Of a stretch of DNA of 64,000 bases, positions 49,901 through 61,900 are shown piece after piece. This DNA is from Margaritifera margaritifera (taxonomy: Eukaryota; Mollusca; Bivalvia; Unionida; Margaritiferidae). The DNA is taken from contig JAQPZY010001548.1 in assembly GCA_029931535.1 (NCBI GenBank), positions 1,038,501 through 1,102,500 on the forward strand. The letters run 5' to 3'. Positions within the stretch are counted from its first letter, which is position 1. Each line of letters opens with the position of its first letter. The notes beneath the pieces are model-generated. The model had not been told where the DNA came from and made no database searches. It saw nothing but the letters and a program-made list of their open reading frames with translations. A program made the translations under genes and the position numbers.

Positions 49901-52900
49901 ATCAATGGTACAGAAGATGGAATTTGCACAGTGGAAAGTGGATACTGTCCTTGCAAGCTAAACTATGTGGGTCGCAAGTGCGACATGTGCCAGTTTGGAT
50001 TCTATGATTTTCCTGAATGCAGATGTAAGTACTATCTTTTATTTTCAGCTCTTTTTTTACTTTTTTTATGTGAATTTTGTCTTTGCTGTTGCAGAAATTA
50101 GCATCTTGTTTTTTGGGGGGTTTTTTTTTGTTCACAGTTGCAATTATAGCAAAGTATTCATCTGAGCATCCTCATATCAAAACTCGTTTTATCTATTTAA
50201 CTATTTTTAATTCTGTCAGTAATCCATAATTATACCTTCCTTCATTCATGCATTCATTCATAGTTTCAAAAAAATCTTACGGGGCAAACACTAAAATTGT
50301 GATGAAGTGCATTCACTGGTCAGATCAAGTTTAGTTTGATAGCTATGTAGAAATTAACTCATGTTCCTTATTGTTTTTCTGTGTATATGTATATAATGAG
50401 ATATTGAAATGTATCAGTGGGAGAAAATTGATATCGTTATAGTGGTGATACCATTTTTATTGCTACAGTGGTGAAATCACTTTTGGAACTACTTTCTTAT
50501 CCCCATTTCAAAAATATATCTTCCCTTATGCATGTTATTCAAACTTGTATTTCCATATTTAGGCCTATTGAATTTTTCTTCTTCTTCTGCTCCATCTTTG
50601 TCTCTCTCTCCATCTGGATGAACAGATATTAAAATATGTTAAGACTGAGTATACAGTTATGTAATGAATGAGGAGGTGCCATCAAAAAATGCCTAAAAAG
50701 AAAGGCCAAAATACAAAAAGTGGGCTTTAAATATTAACTTTTTTCAGAATAGTTTTCCACATGAATTGTGCAAATTGTCAGTGACTGTACTTAACATGAC
50801 CTATTTCTGTTCGATATTCAGTGACATCCATACAGTCTTATATACCTGTTACACTCAATGACAAATAGTAAAAGTTTTTAGGGAAAAAAAATACTTGATT
50901 GAATATAGTAATAAGATTGTTAGTAGTGTTTTTAACTCTCATCACAAATGTAGTCATATTTAAAAATGTTGGAGAAATCGGGAATAGAACCAAAATTAAG
51001 TGACAATAGAAATTTGGGTACAGCATCTGTTACTGAACTAAACTGCAGGCTTGCCAAGGCCATGCAATTCACATAAGAAAATAGAAATAAACAAAATAAA
51101 AAAACCAGAATCCTTATAGGTAAACACATAATCATTAAAATCTTCAGTTTAAAGATGTTACACCCCGAACTCTGTTGGGTATGACTGCTCTGTGATGTTG
51201 CTACAGTAGGATACCCTAACCCAAACAATGCTTGACTGTATCAATCAGCTCAAGAAATGTCATAACAAAATTAAAAATCTCTTCTATTTGGGATGGAAAC
51301 AGTCATTAATTTAACAAAATACACAATTTGAAACATATATATGAGCTAAATTTGTAAAAAAAAATGCTGTTCTAAAATTATTGTAATGTACTACTATCAG
51401 TGTAGTAATGCAGCCCTTAATTGGCAAAGAATGGAGAAAAATCCATCCAAGTCAACAGTTTTTGCCTTAATAATAAAAGAAAACGCATGATATTTTAGTA
51501 GATAGTCAGGAAATATTTCACTTGTGAAGTGGACACATTTTGTATTGTCACTCGTGACAATATATATATATATATTATTATCATAGTAATTCAGTCCTGA
51601 TTGCTAGATCATGTTGAGTTGTCAGCATCAGAAAATCCAGATCATGATGAGATGTGAATCGTCGAGTCATGATCTGGATTTTTTTATGCTGACAACAAGA
51701 CGTAATCTAGCAATCAGAATTGTATTACTTTGATGTTGATATTTTTGTTGTTTGAATTTTCGAATAATTTAATAAAATCCTCTGCTTAACTGAAAAGCAA
51801 AAGAAACTGCTTAATATTTCAACCTTTTTAATATGAACTTCATCTTAAATCATAAACCAAATTACATTTTGATCAGCTGATATGTGTCTGAATATCCATT
51901 TTATGAATGAAGCACGTGAAACAACACTCATTTTTACCACTATCGCTGTCAATAACACAAATTTTCTACACATGGGGGCAGCAGACCCATATGTATGATT
52001 TATAGTTATTGTGCAGTTGTCAAATTTTGCATCACGGAAGATTTCACCAGCTGAATGACCAGAAAGTTTCTCTCTGAGGCAAGGCTGATGGTGGTTAAAC
52101 TGTTTCTGGTAGGACATTGTGAGCGGCTCCACTCGGGACTTGGCATTGGCATGACAGCATTATTTAGACTGTTATTTACAACAGGATTGGACAGATTGTT
52201 TGAGCTTGATGATACAGATTTGTTACAGAGAATGTTACTCATTTCCTTTTGCATATCAAGTGAGGCTATGGCATGGTTGTTCACACATTGCACATTTTAT
52301 GAATGCTGCTATTGTAACCAGGAAACCTTGAGAAAAAAGTAGTTCCATCCTCGTTTGAGAGTATTGTGATACAGAATCAGAAAATGTCAGTATTGTTTTT
52401 GTACTGCTAGGAAATGATCATAAATATCTGGCTCTTTCTTGAGTAAAAAAAAATTGATAGGTATATAATAATTCCTTATATTTACTAAAAAACATAGCTA
52501 TCCTCAATGCGTCATCTGTAATGATTAAATTCCTCATGAGAGAGTTCAAATGTAAGGCCAGGCTATGGTAAGATATCTATCCTTCCACTCCTGTCATAAT
52601 GAACATTAAACCATCATGTCTTCTTGCAGGAAGGGGGCCCCAGGTGGTCGAGTGGTCTAAGGCGTTCGCCTTTACAGATCACTGACATCTCACCTCTGTC
52701 CATGTGGGTTCCAGTCTTGGACTCGGCCAAAGTGGGTATGTGAGAAAGCTTGTCGGTAGCTTCCCGTGGGTTGGTGGTTCTTCCCGGGTTCTTCCTCCAC
52801 CAGATATACTGGCTGCCATAATGGCCTATCATTTTCTGACAAATGGCATTAAACCCATAAAACCAAACCACTCCTCTTATAATGAACATTGAACCATCAT

Positions 52901-55900
52901 GTCTTCTTGCAGGAAGATTCTATAAATAGAAAGTCCAAATTGTTATTGGTCAATACGTTGGTGTTTTTGTGACAGTGAAGAAGTTAAGGGATATTAAAGC
53001 AATTGATAAGTAATATAAAAAGGAAAATATATTTAAGTCAAGTACAGTGGTTTCTTAATATAAAGCCCCTCAGTATGAAGGTATGGGCATGGACTCCACA
53101 ACATTTCCTTAATTTGGTTCTATCATTGCTGCTTAACCTTACATCAGTTGATTTCATTTATTGGTTGATGAGAACCAATAATAATAGTTTCACATCCTTA
53201 CATAGTTGTATTTATATCACTTATAACCCTTTACACTTTGATGGTTTCTTTGAACTGAGCATTATAGTAAGTAAGCATTGTACTTAGATACCACAATACT
53301 TGCACTGTGAATTCTTAAATTCTTATTTGAGTGAATCTTATAAGGTGAAAGCTCATTACAATAAGCACATAAACAGTGTCCACATCATGTGTATGTAGCT
53401 ACCAGAGAGTTAGCTCCCTTTATCTTTTTTGAGAACTCTTGGCTTTGGATGTGCATTCTTTCTCCCAGCAAGGTTATACCGTATAAAACATGTGTAAGAT
53501 CCATGTTTGAGACTTATTTATGTTACAAAATTAAGTTGTAATGGACACAAAGCATGCATAATTGTAAGTTCCAAGAAAATCATGATGTTATAGACAGACT
53601 TCAGAGATGCTGCCAGGCCGCGGGATCGCGGGTTTCTCACAAAAGTGATAGAGAGTCACGCAACTTTTAAAAGCCAATGGGGGAAAGATCTCGCAAGTTA
53701 TTTGTGCTTCTCGCGATTTCTCGAACCCAATGCGAGACTTTTTTATTTTTTGTTTTTTAATTAGGTTGATCAGATCGTCTTTTTTGACTTTTCTCCATGA
53801 TCTCAATTAATCCTATATCTATGGAGAATATTGTTTGAATACAAGCACCTTTATGATGGAGATCTATTGGAGTATTGCAGAAACTATGAAGGTATTCCGA
53901 TTGAATTGTTTCCTGGTGCTGTGTAGTAAATTGGTCCATCGATCGAAATGTCTAAAGCGCGACAGTAGTGTGTTATGTTGAAACAAAATATAACAGATTT
54001 CTTTAGGAAACTCAGTGAGATGGAAAGATCATCTGTTAAGGACGAAACTAGGGAGGATGAAATATCTGACGGTTTGTTACCAACTGAACATAGCGCAGAA
54101 AGCTGTGATACAGAAATAACCGGCATGATGTCGTTTACTACGGTTTAGGCCATGCAGAAATTCTGATACATCGACAGAAATATCCAAGGAACAACATGCC
54201 TGAATTGTGGAAAATTGTGTTTTGGATACCAGAAAACCAGTTCCCAAAAATATTCAGACTGGTCATAATTCAGTAGTTCTTGCCTTTACAAAAAACTTAT
54301 TGTGAAAGGTGATTCAGTTCTCAAAGCAAAATTCACACTACTCAGCGAAATAGGGTAACCACAGACCTTTAAAACTCTATCACTGTAGTAAGAAAATGTC
54401 AGAATATCTGAGAACAAAACAAAATAAAATCCTATAAAGATATATAATTCGAATTAAGTATTTTTTTCCCCCATTTTTTTTCTCTAAGATATTCTGACAT
54501 TTTCCTACTACAGTGATAGAGTTTCAAAGGCCATTGGGCTAACATCTGAAACAATAAATAAACTGATGACTATACAGCTGTGTGTGGTCCAGTAAATTAT
54601 TTTCAGTTTGCAAAGCCATATTTGAAGGGCAGTGATAAGAAACAAAGAAGAATATTTACCAGCTGAGCAACAATTAGGTATGCAGCTACCTTATACATTT
54701 ATTGTCAAAGAAGTGATACAAAATCATTAAATGTTTGTTTTAAATTAGGTGTTTCTACACCTTATAATAATGTTGTCACCCATCTTCTACCATTCAGCTT
54801 AGTTTACCCTTGCTCCCCTCCCCCGATGATCCCCCCCCCCCTCTGAGGGTAGGTGTGGGGGACCTCCCCCTCTTAAGAAAATTTCTGGCAGCATCTCTGC
54901 AGACTTTAGCAGCCACTTCCCTTATACAAGGCATGTTGAAATTGAGATACACATGTCTAGTAATGGATTTTGGGAGCAAGTTTTTACTAAAAAGAAGGAT
55001 GTGCACTTCTGAAGGTATGTGTGGGTGTTACATTGGATATGGTAGTATAGTATTTTCTGAGTTGTTTTCAACTCGTCACAATGTCAGAGGCTTTCATGAG
55101 CTCCAACCCTTAAGGATTCCATCTAGCAGAAACAAATGTATATTATTTCTTATTTACAGCATGTGAGTGCAACCTGAATGCCTCTTCCTCCAACAACTGT
55201 GACACTGAGACTGGACATTGTCCGTGTGAGATCAACTATGGTGGCCGGGACTGTACACAGTGTTCGAATGGCTACTACAGCTACCCTGATTGTAACTGTA
55301 AGCACTCTCAATTTGTGAATTATAAGCAACAGTTAACTTTCATATGAAGCATACATCATTGGATACAGAGAGGAAAGTTTGTTATGTTCATCAGTAGTGA
55401 TATTTCATTGCAATTTTACTTGTGCATTCAGAGTCAGTTTTATTGATGTCCATTTTAGATCAGTTATGAATCATGAGTAAGAAATAATATAAAAAGCCAA
55501 TTAAGTTGCATGCTACATACATGTTGCATCTCTTGATTGCTTCAGGGGGTGGGAGAATAGTGACTAATAAAGTAATGAATTTAGAGTGTATTAAATGTTA
55601 CAGATCATTAGAAAAAGGCATTCATAATCTAATAAAGCTTATTTTTTGTCCTCCATTTACTTATATCATTAGTCACACTTGGATACATTATTATCATGCT
55701 AAATATATAAACTATTTGATCACACTTGGATACATTATTATCATGCTAAATATATAAACTATTTGATGTCTTCTTGCATGTTTTAAGACTTAAGTTCATT
55801 TGTACTTGATTCCAGTGTGTTCCTGTGACCCTACTGGAACTGAGGTGGAGATTTGTAACAAGGAGACCGGGGGGTGTCTTTGTTTGCCAAACTTTAATGG

Positions 55901-58900
55901 CCCCAGTTGTGCCTCTTGTGCCAGGGGTTACTTTGGATACCCAAATTGCTTTGGTTTGTATTGTAAATCAAGATAAATGTGCATCGTTCAGTTTTCATAA
56001 ATTCAGTAATTAATCATATTTGCAGAATAACATTTTTTTTGTTTACAATTTGGCAATGGGCATATTTTATAAATTGCTATTAACTTGCAAAGAAATTGTT
56101 GATTATTTTAGCTATTTTGCTAATTTCTGGAAAATGTTGTGTCCATTGAAGATTTAATATTATAGTATATTTATCTACAATTAAGGCTAGTAATTATGTG
56201 CAAATATTGTAAGAAACTGCCACTGTTCTCAATGGAAATTACTCCACTCAGAACAATGCTGAGTTGTCTTAACAAATGCAATCTTGAAGAAAAAAAAAAA
56301 GAAAGAAAACGTAGCATACATGATATATTTTGGGAATTGTCAATATTTGTAGAAGAGGCGCTTGTTTCATGAAATGATAAAATTGTTAAGCACTAGTCAA
56401 GTGAAATGATAAAATTGTTTAAACACTTGTCAAGTGAAATGATAAAATTGTTTAAACACTTGTCAAGTGAAATGATAAAATTGTTTAAGAACTAATCAAG
56501 TGAAATGATAAAATTGTTTAAGAACTAGTCAAGTGAATATTTTGGGTTTTTCCCATCGTGATGGTTCATATTATTACTTCAGAAATCTTTCTTCTTCTGT
56601 GACTCTTTGACTTGAAGTCAGCCCTAGTAGTTGGAAATTTGGTTCCTTGCTTTTTATAACCATATACATGCAAACAATGTTATGCCATTAAGTTTTCTTT
56701 TCCTTATGCAATAATTTAATAAAATACATGTGTATCTTGTGCCAGGGGTTACTTTGGAGCTATGTATCTTGGACAATTTTAGGAATTTTTATAAGATGGT
56801 AACGATTTTCTGCTTGACAAGTGAAGCATATGTGAGTCATAGGTTTGGTTTGTTGTTTTGGTGTTTTATCGTACAATATCACATAAAGTTATATCACACT
56901 GCAGCTAGTAAGGTGCCTTGTCCAACGACACATCATGGTATCAATCTGGGGTGGGTATTACTTTTCTGACATCGTTGTTGGCATAGACATCAATATTAAT
57001 TTTGTGCATTTAGCCATATTTCTCGGACACTGTTGCAGATGACAATTGTTAAGTGCGTTTATCTTGAAAGGTATTAAGTTTTTGCATTAAGCTCCATTTC
57101 TCTGACACTGTTGCTTGTACAGTCATGAAACTTGTTCAAGGCATTCATTTAAGAATAATATTCACTGTAACCTACTTTTTTTGCTTTACCATATATACTC
57201 GCATACCATCCTGGTCCAAATGCAAACAACATAGACCCTGATCTGCCATCGCATAATGTGCTGTCAGATCAGGGTCTAAGTTGTTTGTTCTATTGATTAG
57301 TCCTTACAAACTGCATAGACCCAGATCTGCCGGCGCATTATGAGATGGCAGATCTGGGTCTATGCAGTTTGCAGTTGGTATCGGCTTATACGCGAGTATA
57401 TATGTTACTTTCTTTGCTAGAGATTTTATTATGACATAGTTGACCAGTTGAGACAAAGGATTCTGGGGAAATCCAGTTCTTCTTTATACCAAAAACTGGT
57501 TGAAAATTGGCATTATTATATTTTGTCATTTATGAATTGCTAGAAACTGTTTGATAGTAGAGGTGTACTTTGGCCAATTCATATACATTCAGAGCTCACT
57601 GCTTGATCTATAAAATGAAACCTGGATGTTCATAGCTTAATTTCACTCAAAACTGGTAGTCCATTTGTCAAAAAAATGAAGTCCAGTTTTGAAAACTGAG
57701 AGTCCAAGACCAGAAACTGGGACTCACAATAATGAGAATTCTGAAAATGTTCATAAATTAAAATTATACATACCATGATTTGCAGTAATTTTGACATGAT
57801 TTGCAGTAATTTTGACCACACCTTGTAAATGCATAAAATAGGACCTTGACATTAGTTCTGATACATTACTAGGAAAAATGTTGCTTTTCTGCCTAATTTA
57901 ACTTATTTTTGCTGTTAATAGTCAATGAATATTAAAAGCTGTAGCTTGCCAGAGAGCGTTAATGATGTAATGTGATGGTTTTTACCAGCACAGAAAATGG
58001 AAAGCAGTGTATAGTGAATGCACTATTTGACAGGATATGGGCTAACCCAATAATTATTTATAGATGGAAGATTCATTGATACAAGCTTGACCCAGTCTTA
58101 CTTATGTTTAATATACCATCTTAAGCACAAGCCTTGAAGCTATATAACCTAATGAAGAAAAACAGAAATATCAGTGAGTAGCATTTGTATGATTGAAAAA
58201 ATTTATGTAAAATGTGTGAGCAACCACATTTCTTTCAGATAGACTCACTGTCCCATTGGATTGTCCATGAACCTTAAGGCACATGGCTTTTGTTTATGAA
58301 TAGCATATATGTTTGTATCATGTGACAGTGTCGATTCATCTTCGGAAAGGTGCATGCAGTCACCCATGGAATAAAGATGAAGCCTATGTATAATTATTTA
58401 TTTCATGTAAGTACATTATGCTCTAGGATTCCTGTTGACCAAGAAATGTGTAAAAAGGTTGAATAATTTTTGTATAGGACAATAATATGCATAAATAGTG
58501 ACTTTTTATTTTATGTAAAAAAAACAAGAGAACCACGGCATATATAAACTTTTAAAATAATACCCAGTGACAATACTTTTGTTTAGAATCATCCCCCAAA
58601 AAGTAACTCTCGCCAAGGTCTTACACTGTCTTTTCATAGAGATCTTGTACTCTTTGTGTACTGGCCAAGATCTTACACTGTCATTTTGTTGAGATCTTGT
58701 ACTCTTTGTCTACAGTTAAATCTTATCATACAGCATGAAATATTTATATTTCTAGAGTGTGGCTGTCAAGAACCTGGGTCCATCAACAACTTCTGTGTTG
58801 AATCTGGACAATGTCAGTGTAAACTCAACTATGCAGGGCTTAACTGCGAGAGATGCGCACCAGGATATTACCGTTACCCGGACTGTGTTCGTGAGTATAC

Positions 58901-61900
58901 CACAATATCCTTTATTTAACAAACACTACCTGGTCTGTGTTCATGAGTATACCACATATCTCTTTATTTAGCAAACACTACCTGGTCTGTTTTCATGAGT
59001 ATAACACAGTATCTCTTAATTTAAAAAACATGACTCTGTCATTGTTTGCAAGTATACCATAATATTTCTTTATTTAACATCACTATACAGTCTGTATTAG
59101 TGAGTATACCACAATATCTCTTTATGTAACAAGCACTACCTAGTCTGTGTTCATGAGTATACCACAATATCTTTTTATTTAGCAAACACTACCTGGTTTG
59201 TGTTCATGAGTATAACACAGTATCTCTTTACGTAGCAAATACTTCCTGGTTTGTGTTCATAGTATACTACAGTGTCTCTATACTTAGCAAACACTACTTG
59301 GTTTGTGTTCATGAGTATAACACAGTTTCTCTTTACTTAGCAAACACTATCCAGTCTGTGTTCATGAGTATACCACAATATCTCTTTATTTACTATATAT
59401 TTCATAATGAGATATTGAAATATAGCAGTAGGAGAAAAATTATATTGCCACAGTGGCAATACCACTTTTATCGCCACAGAGGCGATACTCCTTTTGGAAC
59501 TACTTTTTCCATTTAGGAAGTATATCGGTCCTTATGTGTGTTATTCAGACCTGTATTTCCATATTTAGGCCTATTTCATTTTTTCTTTTCTCTCCCTCTT
59601 GTTCTCTGACCCAATCAGGATGAATATATCTTAGAATGGGTTGGGACTGTTGAACCTCTATGTAATCAATGAGAAGGTGCCATAAAGAATGCCTAAAAAT
59701 TAACCCAAAACAACAAAAAGTAGACTTTAAGAATTAATTTTTTTATAATTAGTTTTCCACATAAATCGTGCAAATTTTCAGCGACTGAACTTACATGACC
59801 TGTTATTTGATATTCTGTGTCACCATACAGTATTGTATACTTGTTACACTCAACAACAAAAGGTACACATTTTTAAGAAAAACTCTTGATTGTATATATT
59901 AATAAAATTGTTTAAGCAGTGATTTTAACTGTCATCACAATCATAATCATGTTTGAAAATGATGGAGAAATCAGGCATTGAGTAGTGTCGATTGCAAACT
60001 GTAATTAAGTGACAATTGAAATTTTGGTGTAGCGTCTGTTACTAAAATAGACTGCAAGCTTGCCAACACACACAAATTCACGTACGAATGCAGAAAAAAA
60101 AATATATTGAAACCAAAATCCTTGCAAGTAAACTGACTATCATTCAAATGTGTTGTTTAATGATGTTACGCTCTGAAGTCTGTTGGATCGTTCTGTCATG
60201 TTTCTACAGTACACCCACCACAGCAATTTTCAGAGTCTCAACGCATGCAAGAAATGTTTTAACGAAAATAAAAATCTCTTCATTTCTGTATGAAAACAGT
60301 CATTAATTTGACAAAATGGACAAATTGAAGCATTATATGTACAATCTAAATTTGTAAAAAGTCACTGTCCTAAAACTATTGTAAAATTTTGGAACTTCTT
60401 TTTATTGATGTAGTAATGCAGCCATTAATCACATTGACACATAATGGAGAAATAAATCCATGCAAAATCAAAGGGTTTTGCCTTAAAAATATATAATAAA
60501 AAGAAAATCTACATTTTTTTGAGTAGATTTAGGAAAATATTCCACTTGTGAAGTGGAAACATTTTGTATCATCACTTGTGGTTTTGCCACTCGTGACAAT
60601 GCAATGTTTCCACTTCACTTGTGAAATATTTCCTTATATCTTCTCAAAAAATGTAGATATCCTCTATATAGCAAACACTACCTGGTCTCTGTTCATGAGT
60701 ATACCAAAATATATCTTTTATTTAGCAAACACTGGAAAATGTGCACTTTTTTAAGAACTTTTTGTGCATTATTAGGAGCACACAATTTTGGCTCTTCTTG
60801 CTTGTGCATTGTGTCTTCTCTGTTCCTAGATTTTGCTCAGCACTAAATAACCAGGATTGTGATGTTGTGCAGTTAAACCCTATACATACATATGTACGTA
60901 CGTACATATATACATACATGCATCTTACTTACTTACTTACTTGTTTTGTCATTATAAAGGAAGCAAAGCTTTCTTGATTTGACACATCTGTTGAATGTGG
61001 GCAGTTTAAACAAGGTCATCTATTTGGGGTAGTCTACCACCAAGTATTTTGGAAGTTTAGCCTGACTGATTTTGTGTCATATGTCATCTCAGTATTTAAA
61101 TGATTTGTAGCTCACCTGGCAGTAAGAGGAAGTGAGCTTATCGTATTGCCTTGTGTCTCTTATCTGTCTGTCAACCTTTGCTTGTTATCACTCTGGAGGT
61201 CATGTTTCTGATCCAGTTTTGATCAAACTTGAAATATGAGTTTATATCATCAAGATACTGGACAAGTTCAAATATGGGTGAGAGCTATGACTATTATTGC
61301 GGTGATCTTGCATCTGATTGGCTAAACTTGTTACTATGCTGGAGGCCATATTTTCTAATTTGATTTTGATCAATTTTAAATAGGTGCTTTTATCACCAAG
61401 ATCTCTGATAATTTCAGTAATTAGCAAAATTCATACATATTAATGAGGTGATCTTGTGTCTGATGGCTGAACTTCATGTCACTCTGGAGAAAATATTTCT
61501 GATCTGATTTTATTTTATTAGATCATGGATGAGTTTGATAATGAGTGAGATTCATACATATTATTGAGGTGATCTTGCATCTGATTGGCTGACCTCGTTA
61601 CCATTCTGGAAGCCATATTTCTGATTTGATTTTTATCAAACTTGGAATATGGGCTTGTATCATCAAGATCTCATATGAGTTAAATATTCCGCAAGGTTCA
61701 CACATATTGATGAGGTGATCTTGCATCTGATTGGCTGTGCCTGTTGTCAGAACTCTAGCAACTATAGTTCTGATAAGATTTTGATCAGACTTGTTAAAGA
61801 ACATTATATCATCAAGATGTTGGATTAGTTTGCTTATGAGCAAAATCTGCACATACTTATGAGGTAATCTTGTGTCTGATTGACTGAGCTTGTAACCACT

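Larger units (their letters stand above)
53602..54899 (+). mobile_element. hAT-like DNA transposon, 1,298 bp, with target-site duplication
   Basis: It begins CAGAGATGCTGCCAG and ends CTGGCAGCATCTCTG, its exact complement. The 7-base CAGACTT lies directly before (53595-53601) and after (54900-54906). CAGAG... termini and a 7-8 base duplication are typical of hAT elements. It carries a short open frame and a nested foldback element. A full transposase is absent. Confidence 0.85.
50025..55159 (+). other. Laminin intron 7 of the visible set
   Basis: GT-AG, 5.1 kb. It holds one copy of a 1.2-kb repeat, a foldback element, a possible recombinase tail, a SINE with long flanking repeats and a hAT-like element. 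52920-53590 shows no feature. Confidence 0.75.
55954..58755 (+). other. Laminin intron 9 of the visible set
   Basis: It has a GTTTGT donor and TCTAG acceptor. It holds a 33-bp array, a 24-base exon copy, a possible SINE remnant (about 56850-56950) and MITE copy F. 57410-58755 shows no other feature except a duplicated GATCTTGTACTCTTTGT phrase near 58640 and 58692. Confidence 0.75.

Noticed and set aside
50932..51228. 98-codon minus-strand frame with a hydrophobic stretch
   Set aside because: It falls inside the 1.2-kb repeat and is not kept open in the second copy at 59404.
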